Shown: piece by piece, positions 39,178 through 50,249 of the stretch
Layout: each line of letters begins with the position of its first letter
Position numbering within the stretch: the first letter of the stretch is position 1
NCBI GenBank assembly: GCA_034440575.1
Contig: JAOTOL010001015.1
Span: 124,001-188,000, forward strand
Direction of reading: 5' to 3'
DNA: 64,000 nt
Source of the DNA: Imbricaverruca yamaguchii
Lineage: Eukaryota > Arthropoda > Thecostraca > Neoverrucidae
Notes under the pieces: model-generated
Database searches by the model: none
What the model was told of the DNA's origin: nothing
Seen by the model: only the letters and a program-made list of their open reading frames with translations
Made by a program: the position numbers and the translations under genes

Positions 39178-39345
39178 GGCGTCGGTAGCTAAGTAGTTCA
39201 GCTGAGCGTTTGGCACGCCAGGGGCATGGGGTTCGATTCTCCGCGATGCCCACCATTCCTGCCAAGGTGAGAGGCAGGCGACGCCATGTGGTCTCAGTTG
39301 CCGAGTGCGTCGTAAAGCCATAATCTATCCGTCCATCCTTGTGTT
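39178..39345 (+). repeat. tRNA-derived SINE
   Basis: A-box-like TAGCTAAGTAGTTCAGCTGA, B-box GGGGTTCGATTCTCC, then CCTGCCAAGGTGAGAGGCAG and a 3' region GTGCGTCGTAAAGCCATAAT ending in ATCCGTCCATCC. Distinct from the SINEs at 10.3 and 30 kb. Confidence 0.7.
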
Positions 39346-39610
39346 ATACTCGATCTACCCGCACAGGTGGCAACGTCTACCGTTCAAATAACGTTGGCGT
39401 AATCTAAAATAGAACGTACATTTGTGCGTAGCCATTATAGCACTGTGCTTGCATTTGGAATGTTTTGTTCCAGCCGGGAATGTTCGCATAAACAGATTAA
39501 GAAGTATGTTTGCCTTTCGTCATTAATATGATTGTCTTATGTCATTAATATGAGCTTTAAGTGTTTATGTTCACTCCAGTATTCCACTCAAGAATTTCGT
39601 CATCTTGATC

Positions 39611-40262
39611 TTATTCGATATTGCTAATTTGGCACACCATTCGGATAAGCATCCCCTTGAGAGTCATCGTGAACGCTTTGCATTTGTCAGGATTTAGACT
39701 AAATCCCAATCTGACTGACCATGCTGCCAAACGATTCACGTCCTGTCGCAGCAATAAGCCTTCAGCCGAAGGAGTACATTTTCTGAGTATTGTGACATCA
39801 TCTGCATAATGAAAACACTCAGGGTGAACATTTTCCGACAAGTGAAGAATGAACACAGAAAAGAGAACAGGAGCTAGCAACGATTCTTCCGAATCCCCAG
39901 AAAATACTGGTTTGTAGGCTTTGGAGGCTTTGCTATTCACGATGACTCAAGTTCTTTGAGACTCAAGTTATATACAAGACAAACCATATGCGAGAAACGT
40001 CCTGTAGATGGTAGCATAGTTTTAACTTCATCATGAGCGAAGTGTGATTTGCACTTTAAAAAGCAGCCAAATAATTTGTGTAAATTGCATCTGGCTGGAT
40101 CCATCCGATATCGTCCCCCCACGCAGAAGAAAGATAAGTGGCTACCAGCATGACCTTTTGTGCGAAGCCGTGCTGCCGGGCACATAATGCAGAAGCCAAT
40201 TGCTGAAACAACACATAATATACTACCCTCTCACTGGTGGATCTACGGAGAAGGCACAGGGA
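39611..40262 (-). pseudogene. Second LINE reverse transcriptase fragment, minus strand
   Basis: On the minus strand, motif A (DAIYTNYLAAF, related to the DVIYTDFSKAFD type) is near 40085-40115. The middle of the RT domain is frameshifted, then ESLLAPVLFSVFI and the catalytic FHYADDVTI are near 39790-39880, and LAAWSVRLGFSLNPDKCKAF closes the palm near 39650-39720. It is a fragment of one domain, from a LINE group different from the 35-38 kb element (TDYSKAF-like, LAP rather than LGP). Both ends are truncated. Confidence 0.75.
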
Positions 40263-40606
40263 CATGACCCTCTCCCCAAAATGCCAATTTCCCCCAATTA
40301 CTGGACTAAAATGGCAATTTATAAAAATATAAAAATGCTCTATGGGGACAAAATTGTATGAACTGAGCCCACGGAATGTTAGAAATCTGAAGAGTTCCTT
40401 ATTGGATCAAAATTTAAATACCCCCTCCCCTTCACCCCTAGACGATAGAAAATCAGCCCTCTGAATCCGCCACTGTACCATCTCTATAAATTTCTTCGAA
40501 CAAGGATAACAGAGTCGGATCGATAGCTTTCAAGATCTCTTGCCACCTGTTTTTTTTTAAATTATGTTTTTCATCTCTCCATCGGTTTGTAAATACATGA
40601 CCTTAT

Positions 40607-43369
40607 TTAAATGTTGAATATTTTGGTAGCTGTGTGTAGTCCGTGAGACTGAACATTCACGGATACGCACGCCCTTGCACTGTCTGGGCCACAGTCCTTG
40701 TGAGGACTGATGGACTGTAAGACTGCGGCGACTGGTGCTTCTGATCTGGATAGCCGTGAAAGAGGACCCAGAGGGTATACTGGTGCAATTGATTCCTGTT
40801 TGACCGCCGGGTCTGTGCAGCAAAATTAGCATGCAAGGAAGTTGTGCGTTTGCTGTAATGCAAAATTGTGCGTCCATTCCTACCATACAACATTGGTGGC
40901 GCACAACATTGGTCATTGGTCCACAGCCTCCCTTTTCTGACTCTGAATATTTTGTTTTGTTTTTTAATTATCCACAAAATGACCCCCCCCCACACACACA
41001 GAAAAACCAGTTTTTAAATACATGGGCTCCTACCTGATGAATGTGCATGTCCAGTGGCAAAGAGTGCTGCAAATGCATAACACATTTATATGATCCTAAA
41101 TTAGCAAATATGAATTACCTCCTGCAGCAGTTCCTTGTTGACTAGTAGTCTTATCTAATCCCGCATTCACACATGCCTTCTGGACTGGTTCCTGAAGTTG
41201 GGCATCAGCAGCATCCATGGCTGGATAATCCACATCAGGTGCTTCCTTAGAGCCAATGCATTCCATGGCTGAATCTGCAGGAGATAATGAGCACTGTAAC
41301 CCACAATGATAGCGATGAATCACACCACATCCTCTTTTGCTGTCAAATACCATAGTTAACAGAACATGGTAAGGATCGAAATGAATGCTCGGTCCTGTGA
41401 TATGAGTGAAACCTTGGCACTATTTTTAAAGCTATTTATGACAATAAAATGTTCATTTGTAGGCCTTTTCCTGGTATGTTCCAATTTCATGAAAATTCAT
41501 ACAACTATTTGATATAACCTGTAATGTATTCCACCATACATATAGTTCAAGAGCATGCTATGAAAAATAACTTATATGTGTACTTTAAATGGGATACAAA
41601 TCAGTGCATTTCCATGGAAATTTGCATCATTCATTGAATAAATTGGAAATTCCACAGGAAATGGAATTGGTGAAGACCAGGCAGTTTGAGGCAGACGTTA
41701 ACAAAAGGAAAGTGGATGCACTATTGGGCCATTCCCCAAAACAGGTTGCAAATGCATGCTTCTTATTGATTTTTCAGTCTTGAGAAGTGATGGTTGAAAG
41801 AAAAATGATTTAGGACCTAATGAAGGCATGGATGTGTCCCCAGGTGGAGTAGTTCGAAAATGTGTGGTTTCAATGAGATATGTAACAGAGCAGAATGAGC
41901 CATGAATTCCTTCTCAAATGAGCAAAGAAATGTATCATCTTCTTGAATACATTATTGTAAAAACTAGTTTGACAGGTTGTGAACAATCCATGTCATCCTG
42001 TACATATTCATTGTAAGAGAGAAGTCAGCACTGATATTATGGTACATGCTTGATGCAAGTATAAAATTGAGCTCAAATCAGCTCCAGATTACATACATAT
42101 GCATCAGCTCTTTTTCATGGTACAACAAAATCACTACAACATTGTACCAGTCTCAAAGCAAGGTAACCATATTGTTGCATTATTGTATACCTTGTTTTTT
42201 TCTCCATACTGGCATGTAGTTACAAAATGCTCAGCATAACATTTTGTCTAAAATATGCTGACCATTGCCTGATGACAATGATTGTTGGACTAGTTGTGGT
42301 GGTGCTCACCAAATCACACAAATAATACAGAAAAAAGTAACCAAGCCTAACATAGCCTCACCTCCACTTCAAGAAAAGAAATTACATGAAGTGTATTTTA
42401 AAGAATCACTAACATCCAAAAATATTTCAACTAGAGCATAACCTAACACCTTGATATGTTCAGGAAGTAAAATGTGTGTAAAACTTGTCTTCTGGTTACC
42501 TTAAAATGCAATAATACCATTGAATATTTCCAGTTTCCTTTTTGTTATTTTTTCTTCAAGGGGAGGATAGAATAAGTTTAATTTGTATTTTTAAAGCATT
42601 ACTTTGCATGCTGTTAGCAGGAATCCTGACTGAAAATCTGGACATTACTTTGTATGCTGAAAATGTGGACATGATACAGTATTAGACGTTGACTATTGCT
42701 ATATTAATTTTTCACCCAGAACATCATCCCCCACTTAATTATCATCTCATTCTTCTTATCTTGGGTTGAGTGGTATTGCTTGACAATTAACAGCTCTGCA
42801 ACAAAATCCTTGACTCATTGGCAGTGCAAGCAGATTCAGATGTTTCAGGCTGGAAGAAAAGCATCCTCTCCATATTCCTTTACCCCGCAACTTCTTGTCC
42901 ATATTTAGTTAGTTAGTTATTTGGGCTTTCGGGCACCTTGACTGCTCTGGTCATATTGCGCCCATACTTGTCCATATTTAGGATCACAAAGCACAAACAG
43001 AGCCCTGTGTTAGGCGGGTAGGTCCTGCCAAATAATACCTGGGTACATAAACCTGGTCAGCAGGCACAGCCAGCACAAGAAAATAAATTCCTTGCCTGCA
43101 TGGAATTTTCCAGTGAATCACCACACACAAAAAAGCATGAATTACCTGCTCCTGATCATTCGTTGACATCGTCATTCGGCACCGGTCTACACCATCGTTC
43201 CCACTTTCCTCCTACACCGAAGGACATATTTTTTACTCGCAATGGCCCCCCCCCCGTGCCTCAACTTATTGTGCCTCTTCATGTTGCGCATTTCTCCTTC
43301 ATAACTACAGCTTTCATAGCCGCAAGTCACCTTCTTCCTTGATGGTGCAGAAGGCGTCGACTTCCCCAT
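40607..43369 (-). CDS. Zinc-finger protein gene, 3 coding exons
   Basis: Coding exons, minus strand: ATG 43369-43237, 41274-41119 and 40812-40607 (TAA 40609-40607), 495 nt in all, 164 residues. Introns are about 1.96 kb and 0.31 kb. Splice sites: GCGA|GTAAAA, CTCCTGCAG|AT, GGAG|GTAATT, GCTGCACAG|AC. Both introns are phase 1, so A|AT gives Asn and G|AC gives Asp; this agreement is the main evidence. The start is preceded by a strong acceptor (TTTTTTTCCCTTGTAG at 43383-43398) of a 5' UTR intron. Residues 16-38 hold one C2H2-like finger, C-x4-C-x11-H-x4-H (C16, C21, H33, H38; CGYESCSYEGEMRNMKRHNK). Exon 2 is acidic and Ala/Gln-rich; exon 3 has VKQE, a SUMO-type site, and a Ser/Pro-rich tail. A single-finger nucleic-acid-binding protein in the nucleus is likely by family analogy. 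It could also be a short isoform of a longer gene. Confidence 0.65.
42905..42965 (+). repeat. SINE tail module, copy 3
   Basis: TTAGTTAGTTAGTTATTTGGGCTTTCGGGC, then ACCTTGACTGCTCTGGTCAT and TTGCGCCCATAC. It lies inside intron 2 of the zinc-finger gene. Confidence 0.5.
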
Positions 43370-43381
43370 GGTTCCAGCTAC

Positions 43382-43925
43382 TCTACAAGGGAAAAAAAGA
43401 ACGCAGAACTGCCACTATTTGCACAGAGGCCTGACGAACGAACCAAACTGTGGACAAAGATCATGGCAAACCATTCAAGCCATCAAGTATCTCCATTCTC
43501 CAATTCTCCATTTGCCATTCTCCAAATGACATCACAGAAAACTATATACGTACCCACGGATCTATAAAAGGAAGTGACAATATTTTGGGTATCTGTTGTG
43601 ATTTGCCTGAAAAAAAATGTCTTCGTGTTGATTTGCTTTTTTTGTTTCACGAATTATTGCGTTAATTAAGAGCAGGCAGATGCCCTTAACTTTCATGACG
43701 TCATTTACCAGGACCCGATTCTCCTTCGTTCAGCAAGTTTCAGCGCGCCACAAATGTCCCGCATAAGACAGGTAAGGGCTCACTCACCTCTATGAGGATT
43801 TAGTGACGACCTCTATGAGGATAGGTGACGACCTCTATGAGGATTTAGTACAGGCCGCCGCTCGGACTGCAGCTTTTTTTCAGCCAGCAGCTGTCTCATA
43901 AGGACGCCACCACTATATATAAAAT
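43382..43925 (-). promoter_or_regulatory. TATA promoter, 5' UTR exon and UTR intron of the zinc-finger gene
   Basis: On the minus strand a TATA-like box TTTTATATATAG lies at 43913-43924, putting a start near 43888. The untranslated exon (about 43888-43788) ends at ATAGAG|GTGAGT, a consensus donor. The acceptor TTTTTTTCCCTTGTAG ends at 43383, so the second exon starts at 43382, 13 nt before the ATG. TATATAAAA also reads well on the plus strand, so the box could serve a plus-strand transcript instead. Confidence 0.5.
43786..43849 (+). repeat. Three 22-23 bp direct repeats in the 5' UTR exon
   Basis: ACCTCTATGAGGATTTAGTG-type units start at 43786, 43809 and 43831, the third incomplete. The first unit contains the splice donor of the UTR exon. 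Confidence 0.8.
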
Positions 43926-44195
43926 GTGCCGTCTTCTAATGTAAACTAGCCAAAGAATGGACTGATACGATTCGTTCTAAAAAAAATAAGTTTTTCCAAG
44001 CTCTGAAAGAAAAAGACATGTCAGACTTTGGCTGTCTTACTAATCTTCCGTGTCCCTTTAGCTGTCACCGGCATGCGTCGGCGTGTCGCCGGTTTTTTCG
44101 CCTCTGTGTGACGGCTTCTACAGGCAAAATCAGGGATTAGCAGTGGGAAACCCGTGAGCACCTGCACTAGCAATTATTTTTTATCTGACAGGTTG

Positions 44196-45241
44196 GAGCA
44201 AAATGTTTTGGACAATGTCTCCGAAAAGCCCAAATTCCTATTTAGATACATTGGTGACTACGCAGTACTATGAACGCATGAAGAGCAGGCCCCGGTAAGA
44301 TTCCTAGAAATTCTGAATTCACGACACCCGAACATCAAGTTCACAATGGAGCACTCAGGGGGTGGCGCCGGCGTACCCTTCCAAGATACTTTGGTCAACC
44401 TCGAAAATGCTGAAGGGCGCACTAAATTAGAGACCGAACTTTACATCAAACCGACCAACAATGGCATTATTTTACATTACACCTCTGTACGTCCCACCTC
44501 CACCAAGCATAACATTGCTAGGAACAGCTTCCACAAGGCCATTAACAACTGTTCCAATTCAGAAAAAGAAAAACGGAGCATTGACAAAATCTGGACTGTA
44601 CTTCTGGAGAACGGTTACCCCACAAAATTATCATCTAGGCTTTTCCAGGAAGTGAAAGGAAAAACCGTCAGCACACTGGGATTTTCAGGCATCGACGCAC
44701 ATGACATGATCAAAATGATGACTTTTTAACTCTGCCCTGCATGGATGAAAACATACCTTGTAGGGTAAAGGAAATAGTGAGATAAAGACTGGCCTAAAAG
44801 TGAAAATAGCCTGGAAAAAACTACAGCGAATTCCGCATGTCTTTGATCAATTCAGCTTTCACTAAGCCTAGGTACCCAGGAGGACACCTCTGCCACACCT
44901 GCAGGCCAGGTTTCAACGGGGACTGCACCCAAAAAAAAAACGTAGTGTACAAAATGTGTTGCAAGTTGTGTCGGACTGCATACATAGGTGAAACAAAACG
45001 CCCAGTCCGACTCATATTCAACGAACACATGCAGAATGGTCAATTAAACAGCCGACACCCCTTTCGGAGACCACTTCAGAAATGTCCACGCATAGGATCA
45101 CCATACATCTATTCCTTTGGACCTTTGGATGCTGTTAAAAGCGAGAGAAACCATGTGGATCGCAAGATCGCTGAGTCATTGCTCATTAAGGAGCATTACC
45201 CTGACCTAAACTCGAGCACAACCTCTTGGCCGATATTATGA
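44196..45241 (+). pseudogene. Penelope-like element, 5'-truncated, with GIY-YIG endonuclease
   Basis: From 44196 the frame reads through a degraded catalytic motif C (FRYIGDYAVL where RYVDD is usual), a TGA at 44271-44273, then FLEILNSRHPNIKFTMEHS, LETELYIKPTNNGIILHYTS and LLENGYPTKL. These are the RT C-terminal motifs of Penelope-like elements. After stop 44727 and further frameshifts, the final frame (44837-45241) gives CHTC, then KNVVYKMCCKLC, AYIGETKRPVRLIFNEH and ESLLIKEHYPDLN. This is the GIY-YIG nuclease typical of these elements, with its Tyr/Gly core, Arg and terminal Asn. Only the C-terminal half remains. It is adjacent to, and divergent from, the promoter of the zinc-finger gene. 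Confidence 0.88.
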
Positions 45242-46440
45242 TACGATTAGTGGTTCGACATGTATACAAAGTGTGCGTATGATGTGCATGCCAAGTATTT
45301 TAGAGCGACTTCAGAATCAAAAAGCCTTTGCCTAGCAAGGCACGACATCGACATATATAATACATTATGGCAGTCAGAATTAGACCGTTAGTTGGAATTG
45401 CTTATTTTTGTGGTTTGACCTGAATATACACCAAGATCGGGTAACTTTGGACTGTTTTGTTTTCTTCTAATCATCGAGGAAAGGTCATCATAGGATATTC
45501 GTTATTTTTACAGAAAATCTATCCCGGTATCGTCCGTCGGGCTGCGGCGACATCGGCAGAACACCACTTCCTTGGCCGGAGCACTGCACGCGCGGGTGTA
45601 TCAAAGCATATGAGAGTTGCTCGACTTTGTGTCACCGGATGAGCGCAAAACTGCCGTGCAGGCCCTAGAGTAAGTACGCGGCACCGTGCTACAAATGGTG
45701 GGTGCGTGCGAGTAACCGTAACCCTATCACAGCCCTTTCAGCACCGTATTTAGTAGAATATCGCACATTTCGACACGGTTCGGCAATTTCGTCGAAACAA
45801 AATCACCTTTCTAAGTCGGAGTGTATATTGCTACCCCTGGTAAGCTCAGTCACCCATTGCTTTAAGCCCATAAGATCGCAATCGCCGATGATTTGCGCGG
45901 TCAGGGCTGAGGCTCCGCGGACGGTAGGCCCGGCACCGGCCACCGGCGCCGTCCGGCTGACTTCCGGCAAGTCCCTAGTGTCAGTTCTAAACACAGTGTC
46001 AGTGCTCCGTTTGGTCTTTCATCTACAACGTGCAGTGTAGAAGGATGTGTTTCTTTAATAATTAGTATATACGTGATTGTGTCTTACGAAATATATGTGG
46101 GTCTTGCTTTCGCAAACTTAATGAACATATACTTTCCACAGGTGCAAGCAGGCTTCAACAGATTGAAGATGTTTCCATGTCCAACGAAAGCCCAAAGCGT
46201 TCCAAGCTGTTACGGTGATCAAACGGAACAGAAGTGGATGATGAAGGCATAGGAGCCGTTGCGGTGGCAGTTCACGCCCGCCTTTGGAGCACTGCAGGCG
46301 CTGATACACGCATCCAATATCTGCCACTATACGCGCCGCTAGTCACGGGTATTGGCTTTTCTCTTCATCATTGGACAATATGAGAGCTATCTGTTGGCTT
46401 TCTCATTCGCTCAGTCGCTGGTCGTGGGCGAATGTTTGCT
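45242..46440 (+). other. GC-richer segment with coding-like fragments
   Basis: Two plus-strand stretches look like decayed exons. One at 45541-45669 reads LAGALHARVYQSI, stop, ELLDFVSPDERKTAVQALE and then GTAAGT. The other, near 46143-46340 after TTTCCACAG, reads ASRLQQIEDVSMSNESPKRS, then a stop, then AVAVHARLWSTAGADTRIQY. Each contains one in-frame stop and the intron phases do not agree, so I cannot call a gene. No family recognised. Confidence 0.25.
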
Positions 46441-49400
46441 GCTGCGGTCGACCCGTTGAATTCTGGATACCACCGAACGCTACCGGTAATGCCGGCAGTG
46501 TTGGCAGGTGTTAGTGCTGGCAGTGTCGGGCAATGGCGCTGGTGCCGGCAGTGTCGGTCGGGGTTGACAACATATCTCTTTATCTTGCTTAGAACAAATG
46601 CTAGAGGGGTGAGATCATTTTTACCCAACCCTCCCCTCCCCTCCATGAGAGGGGTACAATATTCTCCCGCATTGCGAGTGCTAACAGATGAGCGGTGGAC
46701 AATAGATGTAGTATTAAATGTTGCAATATATTCCCCATCACATATTTCGACCACCATCCAATCAACTTATTACTTATCTTTTCTACTGTATCCTAATCCG
46801 CAGAGATGAGTCGTACAACCGGAATATTATTTTTCTTCAGCAAAGTATCCGCACTTCGCTCACTTATGCACCGAAAATCTTGTCAACATATGTCCGGCTC
46901 TCACTTCTTTTGGGAGTGGGCACCACGACAGCCTCAGTGCCAGTGCAAACACGTCTCCCACGCGTTGTTCAGAAGAAGTGGCATGGCACTACATGGCACG
47001 CAAAAATTATGGATGTGCAAACACATGTTTTGAAGTTGAGCCTATTCATATACTTGGCGGTCTATCGATCCCAAAAGCAGTCGATCTTTGTCAACCCTTG
47101 GGCAATGCGAGATCTGAGGGCGTGAATAAAATGCGTTAAAAAAACACTGTAATTTGTGGCGTCGGATATATACGTATATACGTATGTATTGTTGACACGA
47201 TATGTCAACGCCGTTTCGTCAATGTGTAACGAACGGATGCGCAGCATGTTTCAGTGTAATCCCTGCGTTTCGCCTTGAAAGACGAACTCAAGATCTTCTG
47301 AATATCCGTTACATCTCTCCGGAAGGAGAGGGGTGTACAGAGGTTTTCAGCTCGGTGTAAATTGAATCTTTGGTGTTGGATGCTGGACATAGTGATGCTT
47401 CCCAATAACATGCTTCGCAAGCTTTTGCTCTAAAATAAGGGGAAATCGACATCCCTGAATCCTACCACATCAACAAGTGCGCCTATGTTGATGCTAACCC
47501 ATTGCTAGTATCTGATTTAATAATCAGATTCCATCACGAGACCGTTCTCGTTCAGTATATAAACGGTTATTGCTTCTTACTCCTTCCGATAGTGCTTGTA
47601 TTTTCACAGCATGCAGTCATTATCCGTGATGCAAACTTGCGTTCTATCGAATTGTAGTCAAATTGGTCGCTCCCTTTCCTGACTCCGGGTTCACGATGTC
47701 CTTTCACATAACAGGTCGAGTTACCTTATTTTTCACAGCAATTAACGGCGTCGTATTTTGTCGTATTGAGAAAACGAACCGAGAAGGCAAGTGTTGGTAT
47801 TGTTAGGTGCGACTGTGATTGAAAAAAAACTTGGTACACTATTGCTTGTCTTACAAAATATGAAATGTTTACTTTCGATGGCAACCGATCCCACCGGGTG
47901 GGCCGTTGAGCACGCTGCTTCAACCTAGACCGTAACGAATCACAGATAATCGGGCGCTCCAGGGGTTTTCCTGTGCGACTGGTAAATGTCGCCGGACCGA
48001 CATGAAGGATCTCTGAATTGACATGAGGAGTTGTGCCGACGAAATGGCCCCGAGTCGGTGGAGAGGATTTTGAAGTGATGAAGAGGTCTTTGAGTTGAGT
48101 CGCGGCGGACGCTGAGTTACCACGCAGTGCTCATGCGTATGTGTTTTATTATTTATATTGTTTCTTATATCTAATTACGATTAAAGTGGTGTCTGTTTTC
48201 CTTTATCGGTAACTTACCAAATGGCTTGTCATCATGGGGAAATATAATTTTGGTACGCAATACACACTATAGGGATTTGGCATATATCGCCTTGGTTAAG
48301 TGCATACCTACCAGCCAAGTGGCAGCGCAATGCAATCACTCCTTTTTCTATATTTGCGCCTCTATGTGATACAGCGGCCAAATTTTGGGTGTCGGCATTT
48401 GCTGTTCCGTCGTTCGATCTATGCCCATTCAGGTTGAGGTCGTTAAGATTTGCGTTATCGAGGGGTTGGAACAGTATTTTAATAGCCGGTGTTGGAACTT
48501 GTTGAGGTGGGTGAAAAAACCGTTCGGTTCAAGACTGTTGACGCGAGAGGCGTTGAAGAGATTGAAATAAGATTACAAGCCTCCAGGGCTTCCTTTAAGG
48601 AATTTTCACTAGGTTGGATTTCTTGCTCATACCTAATCAGTACAATATGGCGCCACAGGCAGATCTAGTCCTCCGGTTGGGAAGGCAACCTTCGCCCCCC
48701 CCCCCCCTGCAGTGGCATGCCTAGTGCTTGCGCCATGGGAGGGGCAAACGGTTTTGGAGGGTGCCAAACATATTGTCATTTTTGGTTTAAAAACTCCGGA
48801 TTTCGTGGACTATTTTGCAAAGGCCTTTTGTTTATTTTTAAAGTCAAACAATCAGCGACCAAATTAATTATCCAGTGGAGGAGGCCCAGTCCACCACGAA
48901 TCATTTCCGAGGCACCGGGTTTCAACCCTAACTCTCCCCATCCTGTTCGTTCTTTTGATATCCCTTGATGTCACCTCAGACTGCTGAAATTACACCTGTG
49001 CAACTCACTGTAAAATGTAAACTTTGAAATTTCAAGCATTCCAGTTTATAAAGCCAGGTCGCTACCAGGACAACGTTCGTGCACGTGTTCACCGGCCTGG
49101 CGCATTCGGCGCATTCGCCACACTACGAGTGATTCTACGGTTTCTGCAAGGATTCCTATGCTTTGCTAATTGCTACCAATGATAACTTTGCACCATATTT
49201 GACTTGATGGAATGCTTCTCGTAGGCGTAGGAACGACTCAAAAGGAGGGTGGGCCCGGGTCAGCAGCAGGGGTGCATCCAGGAATTTCTCAAAGTACCAT
49301 GGTTACGCACTCATTACTTGGGTTTGGCCAATGTCATGATTCAGCCCTTAAGTGTGTCAGCTCAGCCGAATTTCTGGTTATGCTACAGCTTCACATGCTT

Positions 49401-49887
49401 TTTTTTTTTAAAGACGCATGGTGTGAGTTTGTATTTCATGGATTCATGTATATTCATAGATTGCAGCACTTATGTTCATGCTATATAATCCTCTGCATTG
49501 TGAGGATACACTGTGAACTTCATGCCTAGCTTCATGAAGATATACAGCTAGTCCATTATACAATAGTTTTCTGCCTGCCAGGAATATCTTTACTACAGTT
49601 CCATTAGGTTTTGTCATGATATGCATTTGTCCAAAGCCCATTATATATTCACCTGAGAGTGAGACTACTGATGCCTGCTGGAAAAAAACAAAAGACAAAG
49701 ATGAAAACATTGCAAACATGCACTTTATTTCCAGCACAACAACCGCCATCTGTGTTTGTAATATGTTTATGAAAAGATGTAACCCATCACCATGGATGAA
49801 AACCTAAAACTTCCATTAACTGTGACTTTTCATGCAAAATGACGATTTTTTTTTCACTGGCAATAAACCCTCACCATCACTGTCATA
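46441..49887. other. No gene recognised
   Basis: Starts with a GGCAGTGTCGG-type low-complexity stretch (46.48-46.56 kb) and continues as unique-looking DNA with short, motif-free frames. Confidence 0.35.
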
Positions 49888-50230
49888 CAGCAATACACAC
49901 CAGCAGAATACGCCCACCGTCACTGTCATACAGCAAAACACACCAGCAGAATACGCCCAGTATCACTGTCATACAGCAATGCACACCAGCAGAATACGCC
50001 CACCATCACTGTCATACAGCAATATACGTCAGCGGAATACGCCCATCATCACTGTTATACAGCAATACACGTCAGCGGAATACGCCCATCACTGTCATAC
50101 AGCAATATACATCAGCGGAATACGCCCACCACCACTGTCATACAGCAACATACGTCAGCGGAACACGCCCACCATCACTGAATACAGCAATACAAGCCAG
50201 CGGAATATGCCCACCAACATCACTGCTATA
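49888..50230 (+). repeat. 43 bp tandem repeat, ~8 copies
   Basis: Units begin CAGCAATACACACCAGCAGA, then ATACGCCCACCATCACTGTC and ATA, at 49888, 49931, 49974, 50017, 50060, 50100, 50143 and 50185. The first copies carry ACACCAGCAG and later ones ACGTCAGCGG, so there are two subfamilies in blocks. 43 is not a multiple of 3; the open frames are artefacts. Confidence 0.9.
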
Positions 50231-50249
50231 CAGGAAAAAAGCAGTGGAA

